DNA of 64,000 nt from Dasypus novemcinctus (Eukaryota > Chordata > Mammalia > Cingulata > Dasypodidae): assembly GCF_030445035.2 (NCBI RefSeq), contig NC_080683.1, positions 120,761,225-120,825,224 on the forward strand, read 5' to 3'. Positions 48,230-58,839 of the stretch are shown in pieces; within the stretch, counting starts at the first letter, position 1, and the number at the start of each line of letters is the position of its first letter. Made by a program: the position numbers and the translations under genes. The notes beneath the pieces were generated by a model, which was not told the origin of the DNA, ran no database searches, and saw only the letters and a list, made by a program, of their open reading frames with translations.

Positions 48230-48370
48230 CCTGAATCTGTCATTTTGATCCAGATAACTAAATCAGGGCGAGCACAGCGATGATAACGGATGACTCGCCT
48301 CATTAGCTGGCTCCCGCTGCTTTGCGCTGCCAGGAAGCTCTAGACTGGCGCCGAGGATCTTGGGAGAGAT
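48230..48370. promoter_or_regulatory. CpG-bearing unique segment, candidate enhancer
   Basis: About 140 bases with eight CpG dinucleotides (for example 'gcgagcacagcgatgataacggatgactcgcc' and 'cccgctgctttgcgctgcc') in otherwise CpG-poor DNA, not within a recognised transposable element. Function is inference. Confidence 0.25.
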
Positions 48371-49489
48371 GCTGGTTTTCCAAATTATTTTGGTGCGTTT
48401 TCCTTGCAATTCTCTTCATACATCTTGACAGTAATTTTATGGGATGACACATGTACCAAATCCATATGCCCCAATCTTCTTTCTATAAATCCGTGCTGCG
48501 TCATTGGTTTTATGAAGACCCAGATGACAAAAGGCTTAGACTTGGGGACTGTTCAGAAATGTCCTTCAAATTTGTCTTCTTCAAATGCTACATGTCTGTT
48601 AGCATTTTAATTAATAGTATCAGTAATACAGGATGACCTGTTTTCTAATGCAAAACAAGAGTCTGTGGCGAATTCTTTCCCAGCTCCCCAAATAGTATTT
48701 CAACCAGACATTAGAACTCGTTGAGATTTAATACCTAAGAATAATATCTTTAAAAAAAAAACTAAATATTTGTAAAAAAGTCTTGATGTACAAGGGAGAT
48801 CAATTAAGCCCAAAACAGAGGTTGTCATTTAGCCATCAGAATCTAAATCTGAGAAATCCATTTTAGAAGCCTCATGAAATTAGCTACAGTTATGCGTGTG
48901 GCTGAAAGCTGCTGGTAGGAAAATGAATGGACCACATCCTCAGAAGCAAAAGGAGGGGCAATTCAAACACAAGCAGTGTCCCTGGGAGAAAGAATATGAA
49001 CAAATAAGAAGGGCTGTTCATTCAAACATTATTTTAGCAATATTATGACCTTTCCATATGGATCTAACTAAAACCAGAAACCTAAGCTTTAAAACTAGCA
49101 AAATTTAGGATTCAGAGTATTTGGTGGCATGTTTCTCTTGACCTCTGTAGACTGCAGATTGGAATTCTCTACATCAAATATCCTAAACAATTTCTGGTTT
49201 TAATTTTAAGCCTCGTCTCCCCCTTCCTGCTCTATCTGACAAATTTAGGCAGTTGTCAGACAGATTCAGGCATATTCCATGGATCTGCAATCTCATATCA
49301 ATGGATGAAAATCTGTATTGGGATTATATGGATATACCTGTTTAAAGATTTTGGTCTAAGCTATATTTTGGCATCCATCTAAATAGAAAGAAAAGAAGAT
49401 ATTTGAATCCCAAATAATTTTGTCCTTGATATTCTATAAAAGTCCATTTGATTCAATCATGTCATTAGATTGCAACTCAGCATTGATTC

Positions 49490-49815
49490 ACAACGCCCTT
49501 GGTGGGTTAATAAAACAGACTTCATTCCCCTGATAGTCTTCAGCTGACCTTCTGAAAAGAGTAGAGCAGCCAAGCCCAGAAAGAAAAGGGCCCTGGGGAG
49601 AAAGATGAGCCTTATTCCAGCCTACAGCTGAGATCAGAAGAAGCTGGGACCACGGAACCTTAAGATAAAGAAGGAAGGTTGAAACCATGCAGACATTGCC
49701 CACCGTCTTGCTTCAACACATGGCAAATGACTTTGGGTAAGAAAGTACCCTGAGATGGACCCTTTAGGGCCTTGTGACTGTAAGCTTCTACCCCAAATAA
49801 ATACCCTTCATAGAA
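49490..49815 (+). mobile_element. LTR-like fragment, same family as 26878-27845
   Basis: The 3' part ('gccttgtgactgtaagcttctaccccaaataaatacccttcat') parallels 52780-52840 ('accttgtaactgtacacttctatccccaaaaaataccctgtat'), and both parallel the end of the solo LTR at 26878. An AATAAA word lies at 49797. It is truncated on the right by an A run near 49815-49823. Confidence 0.55.
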
Positions 49816-50195
49816 AAAAAAAGTCCATTTGGTAGTGGTAGTTCTACCACCTAAGAAAATTGTTTGAAAGTATTTTACTTTTACTTATTTAGGATTATCT
49901 CCACCAGCTCTCAGTACACCCAGTGCCTTAGGTGTCCAGATTAGATTTGTTCCTTGTATAGCTGGGAGCCATGGAGAATGACAGCTTCCTACCAAACTGA
50001 GAAGGAAAATTCAGACCAAAGAAAGATTCCTGCAAGTCCAGCTTGGCGAGCAAGTAAGCATTTATTAGGGGTCATACATGGGGAAGCTCTTCCACAGTGG
50101 TAGGTCTGAGCCTGGTCCTAGCCTAGTATCCTCATCCTGATGGCAGGAGGAGAGCATGGCACTTCTGAGGCTTGATGTCCACATTTGCCACAAGG

Positions 50196-50199
50196 CAAG
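50196..50199. other. 4-bp target duplication CAAG (left)
   Basis: CAAG directly precedes the LTR start TGATACCATAAG and is repeated at 56559-56562 after the other LTR end (...GCTATCA). Four bases fit gammaretrovirus-like integrases. Confidence 0.75.
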
Positions 50200-50787
50200 T
50201 GATACCATAAGCACAGTTATTTCCAATAGACAGGCCCGCCCAATCCAGTGCTACAGAGGAGAAACAAGTGTTTCAGTGAGAAGGTGATTTATTGTAAGTG
50301 CACAACCAAGGAACTGGGGGAATCTCCCCCCAAAATGGTTCAAAGTGAGGAGGGGGGGCTAGGGTTTTTATAGGGGATATAAGGTTGAGGATCAAAAGAC
50401 AACTATGTGATGCTCTCCTGCCAGGTGGATGACAGCAGGTCTCCTGAGGGGGATGCGGGCAAATTTCTTAACCCTGTATACTAAACTCCCGTTTGATGTC
50501 CCAGTTCACAGACGTTTATCCCAGGGAAATCACAGATTTCCTGGGCCATAAGAAGCACCTGGCACCATTCTGTGGTTTTGCCAAGATGTTATTTTATTCC
50601 TGACATTCCTGGAAGTAGAACTGGGAAGGTCCGACTGTTGTTCTTCTAGGAACCAAGAACAAAGAGTAAATCAGTAAGATTAGGTTAATAGAAAAACAGT
50701 TTGACTAGATTTGAGAAAAGGTTTTTGAATCTTTCAGAGCTGCTTAAGAAAAGGATTTTTTTTAAAAAGCACGTTTTCCAGTTATCA
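50200..50787 (-). repeat. 3' LTR of the class I provirus
   Basis: On minus it starts TGATAACTGGAAAACGTGC after the purine-rich tract and ends ...CTTATGGTATCA. It carries AATAAA (plus TTTATT at about 50290) and matches the 5' LTR throughout with scattered differences. The U3 G/C run that is 23 long in the 5' LTR is only 7 here (near 50351-50357). Confidence 0.85.
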
Positions 50788-50789
50788 AG

Positions 50790-52400
50790 CCCAGCCCCCA
50801 CCTTGTGATTACACTCTTCTTGTTTTTAAGAAGAAATATTTTGCAAGCATTCTTTATTTGAAGGAAATAGCAAGAGTCTCTTCTTCTGTAGTTACTTCCT
50901 GCTAAGCATAGGTGAAGAAATTTTCCTATTATTTTAGAGGATGCTCTAGACATAATAAGCCCACAAAGACAATACAGGCAGCATATAACAAGCAAAATAA
51001 AGGTGATACTTAAAGAGCCACTCTCCATCTTGTAGGCAAGTTCATCAGCTACTCAGAAAATGAATCAAATTTTCTGAGATTTTCAACATGTTCAATATTA
51101 CCTTGCATATGATCTAGTATAGAAGAGATGTTCTTATATTCATCAGGGATCTATATACAGTACTCGGTACTGATTAATGTACATGCTCCTCCCTGAGCTG
51201 CAGATAATTTAATGCCATTCTATTTTGCAGGACAACTTTTCTTATTGGGGTCACCTCCTTATTTAGCCAGCCAAGCTGTTGATTGGTTTCTAGCATGAAT
51301 TGGGCAGGGACATTTGCTAGGGCAGAAACCTGCATGAGAGAGTCTAATGCAGCACATTCTGAAAGAAAAGTAGTCAAAGGCCATTCCCATCATTGTACGG
51401 CTCGTTTGAATCTGGTTGAACATATGGCCCTCCTGTGGAGGCCCAAACAGTCCTCCAAACCTTTAATATCACTGGAGTCTCAGATAAATTTTTAAACACC
51501 TGTCTAGGTAAAAAGGGGTACCCAATGGTGCATCTTCCCACCCAATTATAGAGTAAGTATTTCCAGAAGTTAGATCTGCAGAGCCAACCAGCTCTGGCAG
51601 GAGGCAAATCATGCTGCTAATTCCATTACATCATCTTCTTCTAGTCCTTCTTCTAGTAGTACCACACTGGCCATTCATGTTTCCATGGAGAAACTCTTCC
51701 ATCACACCTACAATGGGGTATGTCTCCTACAGGGCTTGGCTGACCGTAGGTCTTCCATTGTTCTATGCAAGTCAGGGCATTTCCATGTAAGGTCCTGCCT
51801 TCCGTGTTAGCCACGCTTCCCCAACCCATGGAAAAGCATATGTAGAAGGAGCCTGAAAGTAATAACCTTCCAGCCTAGAGACTTTATGTTGTTCTTTAGC
51901 AGCAGTATAATTAAATTTATTATAATTCAAATCAGGTTAAGGGGGCTCCAACGATCAGGTACAAGGGGTATCATAAAATAAGCTTGAACTATCCAATCAG
52001 ACCAATTCCGTGGGGTTAAGGAAAGAATGGCCCAGAGTAAACCAGTGCTTCCTGCGGTGGCACTACCATCCCACTACTGACCCAGAATTATTTTTCTGAT
52101 GGACCTTAGTTATCACTGTAGTCCATTTTAACAATATTTTACCTTGTGCCAAGCATGACAGGGAGAGAAAAAAGAAATGCACATGCTAATTATCATAATG
52201 GTTTAGGTAATTTATGGAAAAGCAGTTTTAAGTCAGTAGTGGGGGTATAGGAGTGGGAGGTGTTGTCCCAATTTGATATAATTGATGAATTCCAACAAAA
52301 AATATTGGATTGTTTGTAAATTAGTCTTGTGCTCTGGGCATATTAGAATGTACTGGATTCAGAGGTTTTAGTTTTACTTGACTAAATAATGATTAGGGCT
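50790..52400 (-). pseudogene. env: env remnant of the class I provirus
   Basis: The envelope glycoprotein would mediate receptor binding and membrane fusion; this copy is broken. Visible transmembrane-subunit parts are a fusion-side heptad region with LQNRMALNYL at 51201-51230, then a frame change, then a CX6CC-like cysteine motif in which one of the paired Cys reads Tyr, with an in-frame stop just after it, then a hydrophobic membrane anchor (ITFILLVICCLYCLCGLIM, 50951-51007). A further open piece lies at 51374-51607. The surface subunit is not readable. Confidence 0.7.
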
Positions 52401-52429
52401 TCGGTTGGGCCTTGTCAGTAGGAGGTTGT

Positions 52430-52890
52430 GTCCCCAAGGGGGTGGGGACTCACAGAATAAGCGCACTGCAGAGAAGGGAGGTTGGAGTTTTGATATTGGA
52501 GCCCCAGGAAGTCAGCACACAGAGGAGCTTGGTCGTGAGGAAAGGGAGAAGAACCCGGGAAGAGAAACATTTGCCTAGTAGTCTACAGCTGGCCTTGTGG
52601 AGCAAGGCAAAACCCAGAGAGTCTCATAGCTTACAGATGACTTTGTGGAGAAAACAGTGGGGCTGAGCCCAGAGGAAAATGAACCCTGGGAAGAGAGGAA
52701 CCCAGGAAGCCTGACCCTGGCAGACATTGGCAGCCATCTTGCTCCAACATGTGGCAAAAGACCTTGGTGAGGGAAGTAACTTACGCTTTATGACCTTGTA
52801 ACTGTACACTTCTATCCCCAAAAAATACCCTGTATAACAACCAACCAATTTCTGGTATTTTGCATCAGCACCCCTTTGGCTAATTAATAC
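52430..52890 (+). mobile_element. LTR-like fragment inserted in the env region
   Basis: Plus-strand element ending '...ccaaccaatttctggtattttgcatcag...ggctaattaatac', parallel to the end of the solo LTR at 26878-27845 ('caacccatttctggtaatttgctttggca...gcaaactacaaca'). The shared 'ccatcttgctccaacatgtggca' motif is also in the 49490 copy. It lies between integrase and env of the provirus, so it is younger. Its 5' end is unclear. Confidence 0.55.
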
Positions 52891-53188
52891 AGGCAACTCC
52901 TTCAATTTCTTTTCTTTCTAGGGAAGTTGGTTTAACTCGTGAGTGATGACTCCATGGCTTAACACCATGTAATTTTAGAGAAGAGTGGGTAGTTAATAGC
53001 ATAAAATAAGGTCCCTCCCATTTAGGGGTGAGTTGGTCTTCAGGGTGCTTATTCTTTCAAGTTTTTAAAAATACCTAATTTCCTGACTTATAAAGGTGTA
53101 AGACCATATCAGTAGGGGAAAAAGGATGGTTATGAGCAAATTCAGAAATCATTTTTACAGTATCACCCAAAAAGAGGACAGCATCCTT

Positions 53189-53398
53189 TCATAACTTATC
53201 ATACAGACTTTGCATAAAGGTTTTCCCAATTGTATTTTCGAGGAAGGACTTCCCATAAGCCATTTTGAAAGGACTTAAACTTAGTCTGCTTCTAGGGGCA
53301 ACCCAAATTCCGAAGAGGGCAATAGGCAATACCTTGTTCCCAGTAAGGTTGGTTTCCTGACGTATCTTAGCAATAGTTTTCTTCAAAGTCTGATTCAT
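53189..53398 (-). pseudogene. pol: Integrase C-terminal remnant, class I provirus
   Basis: The frame contains LPIALFGIWVAPRSRLSLSP then KMAYGKSF, the C-terminal integrase motif of gammaretrovirus-like elements, in about 69 residues. The N-terminal zinc domain and catalytic core are missing. It begins a few bases from the end of the protease/RT-start frame. Confidence 0.82.
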
Positions 53399-53825
53399 CT
53401 TTTCAGTTTTTCTCCAGTTTTGAGTTCAATCACAGCCTTTCCTGGGATGCCAGATGTCCATAACTTAGAGATGACTTTTTCCAAAATGTGGGCTGGTGCA
53501 GGGTTCTTTTCAGTTTCTTTGGCTTGTAGGAAGGTGGCTTGCAAATGCAGTCCTTTGTTGGGGGCACTCAAATTCTTACCTCTCTTTCTGAAAACCACAA
53601 CTTGGGCATTTAATTTGGTCAGCAAGTTTCTTCCCAATAGAGGTATAGGATACTCCAACACATAGAAAACTTGATTCTGTTCATATTCCTTCTCAATTTT
53701 GCAATCCAGGGGCCGTAAAAGCACTGTGGATGTGCCCTGACCATTCAATACAGTTACAATACAGTTCAATTTGTTTTCGTGGCTAATGGCGAATTCAAAA
53801 CTGAACAGGCTGCCCAAGTGTTAAT
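53395..53825 (-). pseudogene. pro: Protease and start of RT, class I provirus
   Basis: About 140 residues. The C-terminal protease motif YPIPLLGRNLLTKLNAQV is clear. The following stretch (ILEKVISKLWTSGIPGKA) is the usual start of reverse transcriptase. The active site lies at 53811-53822 and in its own frame reads NTWA where DTGA is expected, so the catalytic Asp is lost. The downstream frame starts after a frame change. Confidence 0.8.
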
Positions 53826-53829
53826 GAGG

Positions 53830-55470
53830 AAGTCCATTAGTCTGTGTCCCACCTTTACTTTTACCCAAGGTTCTTGGTAGGAGAAAGGAATAGCAGACCC
53901 AAGCGCTGCCGGTACCCATGGATCGCCCTAGTCAGAGTCCTCGAAGTCAAGCCTCTGAGCCATCATCTCTATTCTGCTGTTTTCCCTTTTCTTTTTCTTT
54001 AATTTGGGACATTCTTTCTTCCAATGTCTTTTTTCCTTACAATAAGCACACTGTTCTTTAGTATACCTAGTACCTCCCTTTTTAAACCCCTTGCTGAGCT
54101 CCCCTTGATTTCAACTCGGCAGCTGCCAACAGTGCAGTCTGCTGCTCTAGCTGTTGCTTCTCACCTTGTTCCTGGTTATTGTACACTTTGAAGGCAACGT
54201 CTATTAGCATAGCTGAGGCATTGGGAGCCCACCGTCTATTTTCTGCAATTTACAGAGGATGTCTGAAGCACTCTGGCTAATGAAAGTCAATTAATAATCC
54301 TAGAATTCTCAGGCTTCTCTGGATCTGCATCAGTGTATCTGCAGTATACCTCAAGAATTCTTTCCAGAAAAGATGAAGGATTTTCATTGGGTTCCTGGTG
54401 TACTCCTTGTATTTTACTCAGAGATTTTTGTTCTGGAGTCCCATTTTTTAACCCAGCCAAAATGCATCACTTAATAATGATTCATCTGGGCATCCTCACC
54501 GGGCTCATTTGGGTCCCAGTGGGGATCCATCGCAGGAACAGTGTCTCCCATGGCAGCAACGACAGTGTTTCCGGAGTCCCCTTCCTTTAGGTGCTCAGTT
54601 TCTTGTCTAGTCTTATCTAAAACCATCCGTCTTTCCTCTGGAGTCAGTAAAGCCTTCAGTAACGCCTGAATATCTGCCCAATTAGGTGTATGTGTAGCAA
54701 GAATAGATACAACAGGCTCCTCATTTGCTCAGGATCTTCTCTATAGTCAGGGGTGCAATTTTTCCAATTTATCATATCAGAGTTTGAGAATGGGCTGTGG
54801 ACCAGCACCAATTCCTGAGAATATCCTTGATCATCAACTCCTACAAGGACTGGGCACATCGGGAATTGACCTACCCTAGAAGAGTCTGCTCTGACCAGAT
54901 TGTACACCCCTGTGGGTGTGAGATGGAAGTCATTCCTCTGACTGCACCCTCTTCTGAATCATAGGAGGTGCCAGAGGGGCATCACAACCCACCACTGAAC
55001 CCACAGGGGTTGCAGAGGAGGGACCGAAATATCATCTAAGGGATCCCTCGCCTCAGTCACTAGAGGCTCTCGAGACCCTTCTTTAAAACTAGCAATTTGC
55101 ATTTTTTTCAAGGCTTCATGGTCATTATACAATTCTAGGGAAATTTGAATATAAGTTACCTCATCCCATTTGTATGTGTTATTGTTGTTGCTTTTTCACA
55201 AAACAAATCTAACAGCAAAATAGTATTAAACTACTTCAGATTTCCATTCTTGGGCCACTTTACCATCATCCAATTTACACTGTGGCCAGGCAGTATTACA
55301 ATAGAAAATCAATTTCCTTTTCTTTACAGGGTCTCCTCCAATTTTTGACCAATTGTCCAAAATGCAACCCAAGGGAGACCCAGCCAGCACGTTCTGAGAG
55401 CTTCCCCTGGCTCTGTAACACCAACAGAAGTCACAAAGACAGAACATCAAGGACAGGAGCTCCTCCAAAG
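53830..55470 (-). pseudogene. gag: gag remnant, class I provirus
   Basis: The matrix start is seen in the frame 55226-55468 with SPLGCILDNWSKIGGDP and LIFYCNTAWPQ, typical of class I ERV Gag. A CCHC zinc knuckle (CX2CX4HX4C: CAYCKEKRHWKKEC) lies at 54009-54050, the nucleocapsid that binds viral RNA. Capsid lies between but is broken into several frames (for example 54656-54907). The plus-strand frame 55282-55833 is antisense to gag and not a gene. Confidence 0.78.
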
Positions 55471-55934
55471 CAACAAGATTTCCAATTTCAAAGCAAAGAA
55501 TGTGACCAACAGGAGACCCCCAAATCTAAGGTCATGAATAATGGGACTGAACCCCACCAGGTCCATATACATGACCTCAAAGCAATTCACATTTCAAATT
55601 TCAATAGTCTTTCTGGCATAAAGAGACTTACAAAACCAATCCAACAATCCCCTCAGCACAAGAGAGTAATAAAGTTAAAGGAAACACATTCAGAAGAAAG
55701 AATTTCACACACTTACCTAGCATTGGGAAAAACTTGGCTTCATAATCATCTGCACACAGAAGTGCCCAGTGTCTGTCCATGGCAGAAAGTTCACTTGGAA
55801 GCTCCAGCCCCTGTCCTCCTGAAAAATCCCTGAGCAGCTGCTTAGGCATGGAGCTGCGGGATCCCGGGAAGCCCTGTGGATGAGGAGACACAGATTGGGG
55901 CTACTCTGGGGGGCTTAGTCTCCAAAGCAGCATG

Positions 55935-55952
55935 GTCCCTTCATGATTGCCA
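55935..55952 (-). other. Primer-binding site, tRNA-Arg-like
   Basis: On minus it reads TGGCAATCATGAAGGGAC, differing at three positions (all transitions) from the complement of the mammalian tRNA-Arg(UCU) 3' end. It lies just past the 5' LTR end. Confidence 0.7.
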
Positions 55953-55957
55953 AAATT

Positions 55958-56558
55958 TGTTACCATAAACACCGTTACTCCAGTAAACAGACCTCCCTGA
56001 TCTGGTGCTGCAAAGGAGAAAAAAGTGTCTCAAGGAGAAGGTGATTTATTGTGAATGTTCAAGCATGGAACTGGGGAATCTCCCCCAAACCAGTTCATAG
56101 TGAGAAGGCGGGGGGGGGGGGGGGGGGGGGGGCGGGGTTTATAGGTGGAACAGGGGCGGAGGACCAAGGGATGACTGGGTGATGCTTTCCTGCCCTGTGG
56201 GTGATAACCAGGTCTCCTGAGGGGGGTACGAGCTAGTTTCCTAATCCTGTGATATCTCCTGTATACAAAATGTCCTTTGATGTTCCAGTTCACAGACATT
56301 TATCCCAGGGAAGCTACAGATTTCCTGGGCCATAAGGTGCTCCTGGCACCACTCTGAGGTTTTGCTGAGATGTTATCTTATTCCTGACATTCCTGGAAGT
56401 AGAACTGGGAAGGTCTGACTGTTGTCCTTCCAGGAACCAGAAACAAAGAGTAAACGACTGAGATTAGGTTTGACTAGATCTAAAGCAGATATCTGAATCT
56501 TTCAGAGCTGCTTCAGAAAAGAATTAAAAAAAAAAAAAAGCACATTTTTCAGCTATCA
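55958..56558 (-). repeat. 5' LTR of the class I provirus
   Basis: On minus it starts TGATAGCTGAAAAATGTGC and ends ...GTTTATGGTAACA. It contains a TATA box (CCTATAAACCCCGCC, plus 56132-56146) and a poly(A) signal AATAAA (plus TTTATT 56045-56050). Just upstream of the TATA box is an uninterrupted run of 23 C on minus (G at plus 56110-56132). Confidence 0.85.
56110..56132. repeat. Poly(G)23 homopolymer in the LTR
   Basis: Twenty-three consecutive G on plus followed by CGGGG. The paired LTR has seven. Likely slippage during replication or sequencing. Confidence 0.9.
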
Positions 56559-56914
56559 CAAGAGGGGTTCTTTTATAGGATATGTCAATGTGCAGATGGG
56601 GAGGGCACATGAGGAGGGGGAGGAGCATGATTGAAAAGGGCAGTGCTCAGAACAGATAAACAGGTAACCATCATTCACAGTGTTTCCCAGCAGGGATGAA
56701 GTTACACTTGCACATTAACTATGTCAAATGAGTATTTACAGTGTTTTTCAGTAGGGCTGAAGTTAATCTGTACAGTAATAGCATAAGGGAACTCTATTGA
56801 CATGAAGATGATCAAACAATTCACAGAACAGATTATTATTAGAGTTTCCTGAGAAGGAAGTCTAAGCATACAAGATTTACTTATCAATCATGAGCTCAGA
56901 AACAGTTATTTCTC

Positions 56915-57680
56915 AAGGCTTGCCTTGTAACTGTTAAGAAATAAAATGATACTGGGATAGAAGGAAAGACTGGAAGGGTTGTAGGAAAATGCAAAGCCAT
57001 ATACGCTACAGATTCCATGCTCTCACACCACAATGCCTTCCTTATCAATATCCACAAACTTCTGTTTGGCAAATGATAGATTCTGTTTTGACCCAAATAT
57101 TTGTCTTCTCTTTGCTTGCACCTGAACAGGTGAACTTTGCTGGGGAAACTCCCATGAGAGAAGTGATCGAAACACATACGGCAAATCTCAAACTGGCATT
57201 AAACATTGCAAGCGTGAAAATCTCTCCCTGAAAGCTTGTTTTCTATTATCTAAATAAATGTAACTTTATTTGATCTAACTTCTTCTATACTCTTTGTTCT
57301 CACTACCCAGACCAACAGAATTACTTTTAGCTAATGGCTAGTATCATATTTTATGGCGAAAATAGAAACCACTATTTAAGGACTCCTAGGTCTCTTCTAA
57401 CAAAGGGAACTATGGAAGCAAGCTAGTATCCCATTTACCTCTCATTATTATGAACTATCTGAAGGTTAGTACTCTACTTATTCTCTCAATCTAGGACATT
57501 TTCTCTGATTACTCATGCATTTTTTGGCATTGATAACCTGACTTGTCTACTGCATCATTACCCTAAAATTATGTGTATGTTCAAAAAGTTCCCATTGACT
57601 GCTCCTTCCTCACCTCCAGCTCCTTTGTCATTCACCCAAATTCAAAAGGGCTTGATGAGTTGAACATGGAGATGATACTG
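56915..57680. other. No recognised gene or repeat
   Basis: The frame at 56989-57231 ends in a plausible-looking C-terminal stretch (VNFAGETPMREVIETHTANL...) preceded by a CAG, but no family is recognised and no splicing partner was found. Confidence 0.35.
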
Positions 57681-57699
57681 CTCTCCCAACTTCCTTCCC

Positions 57700-58130
57700 T
57701 CCCATTGTCTTTCCAGACTTTCATCTTCTGGCTTTCATTTTCGCAAGGACTCTGATGATGCTCTGGTCCTGGTCTTCAAGAGGCAGAATTTACAGTGCCA
57801 AGGAGCTAACCCCAGTGGACACTTTTCAGTTGTCATCACATTTACAATCAGAACAATGCTTTGCACTGGAATGTCCGTCTCCCTCTTTTTCACAGTAATC
57901 TCTCTGAAGTTAGCTGATAACACATTTTCCTCAATTTCTTTCTACTTGAGTTGTTCCTCCTTTTATATTCTCCTGGCTCTGCCGCCTCTGCAGACTATGG
58001 TTTGCAGTTCCTCAGAATATTGCTCTAGACTTTCCTTATCTTCTCTTCCAAGGTGATCTCATACATTTCCAACACTTAGCATGTCTACAGATCAAGTTGT
58101 GCATCCAGCCAGGAGGGACCTCCCTCTAAT
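57700..58130 (+). mobile_element. L2 (LINE-2) RT fragment, plus strand
   Basis: The run 'ttgagttgttcctccttttatattctcctggctctgcc...atggtttgcagttcctcagaatattgctctagactttccttatcttctcttccaaggtgatctcatac' follows the order of the LINE-2 reverse transcriptase sense strand closely. Stops occur in all frames; the plus frame 57856-58056 is incidental. Confidence 0.65.
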
Positions 58131-58496
58131 GGGAGGCATCCATGCCATCTCCAATGGGAAGCCTGTAGGCAACTCAAACCTCAGGTAGTAGAAGCCTTTT
58201 AAATGATTTACATTTCCCCTAGAGTTGGCTGCTCCATGATCACTACTGAGGAAAAGAGATTGAAGGGAAAGGATTTTCCATTGCTGATATTCTTATATGC
58301 TTATTCAATGACCTCTGTATACCCTCAAATTTTGGTTTCATGGACCATAAGACAGAATTCCTTGAAAGGCTACAGTGAGGACGCTTTGGTGTTGGTGGCA
58401 AAACATGGCTAAATGATTTTCTCCCATGATATAGCCATAGCCACATCTTGCTGGAGTCTCCTCATTCCCTCAAGATGCTATCTCTTTTTGTTTCTG

Positions 58497-58536
58497 GATA
58501 GACAGGTAGATGGGTGATCAGACAGATAGATAGATT
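58497..58536. repeat. Degenerate (GATA)n tract
   Basis: 'gacaggtagatgggtgatcagacagatagatagat': an imperfect tetranucleotide repeat. Confidence 0.7.
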
Positions 58537-58839
58537 TTAAAAAGTGCACAAAAATATACAGCTCAATGATTTACTGCAAACCATTTTTGTACAAAACAAG
58601 GAAAATGTTTTGTTACCACTACCCAGGTCAGAAGCTAGAATTTGCCAGCATCAAAAAACTGTCTTCTCTCCACCTCCAAATTGCTATCTGTTCCTTTGCA
58701 CAAGGTAGTTATTAATCTGACTTTAAGAAAAATCACTTTTTTGCTTCTCTTTGTATTTTATCATTCAAGCATGTTTGTCTAAACACTATAGTTTTGACTG
58801 CTTTTTTGAAGTTTACATAAGTGGAATCATGCATTATGC

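Larger units (their letters stand above)
50200..56558 (-). mobile_element. Class I (gammaretrovirus-like) provirus, defective
   Basis: Two LTRs in the same orientation (50200-50787 and 55958-56558), with TG/CA ends and a CAAG target duplication. On the minus strand the order is 5' LTR, tRNA-Arg-like primer site, gag (matrix, zinc knuckle), protease, integrase tail, env remnant, purine-rich tract (50788-50803), 3' LTR. Reverse transcriptase, RNase H and most of integrase are absent. An unrelated LTR (52430-52890) interrupts env. Confidence 0.88.
49957..56914 (-). mobile_element. Older solo LTR, split by a nested provirus
   Basis: Minus-strand LTR whose two parts lie at about 49957-50199 and 56559-56914. 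The right part ends (on minus) with TATAAAAG (56570-56577). The left part carries AATAAA (plus 50061-50066) and the U5-like end. Removing the provirus at 50200-56558 and one CAAG restores one LTR-like sequence. Outer limits are approximate; no target duplication was found. Confidence 0.6.

Noticed and set aside
55282-55833. 183-residue plus-strand frame
   Set aside because: It is antisense to the gag start and leader of the class I provirus.
57130-57231. Possible coding exon after CAG
   Set aside because: No family recognised, no partner exon, and the length is within chance expectation.
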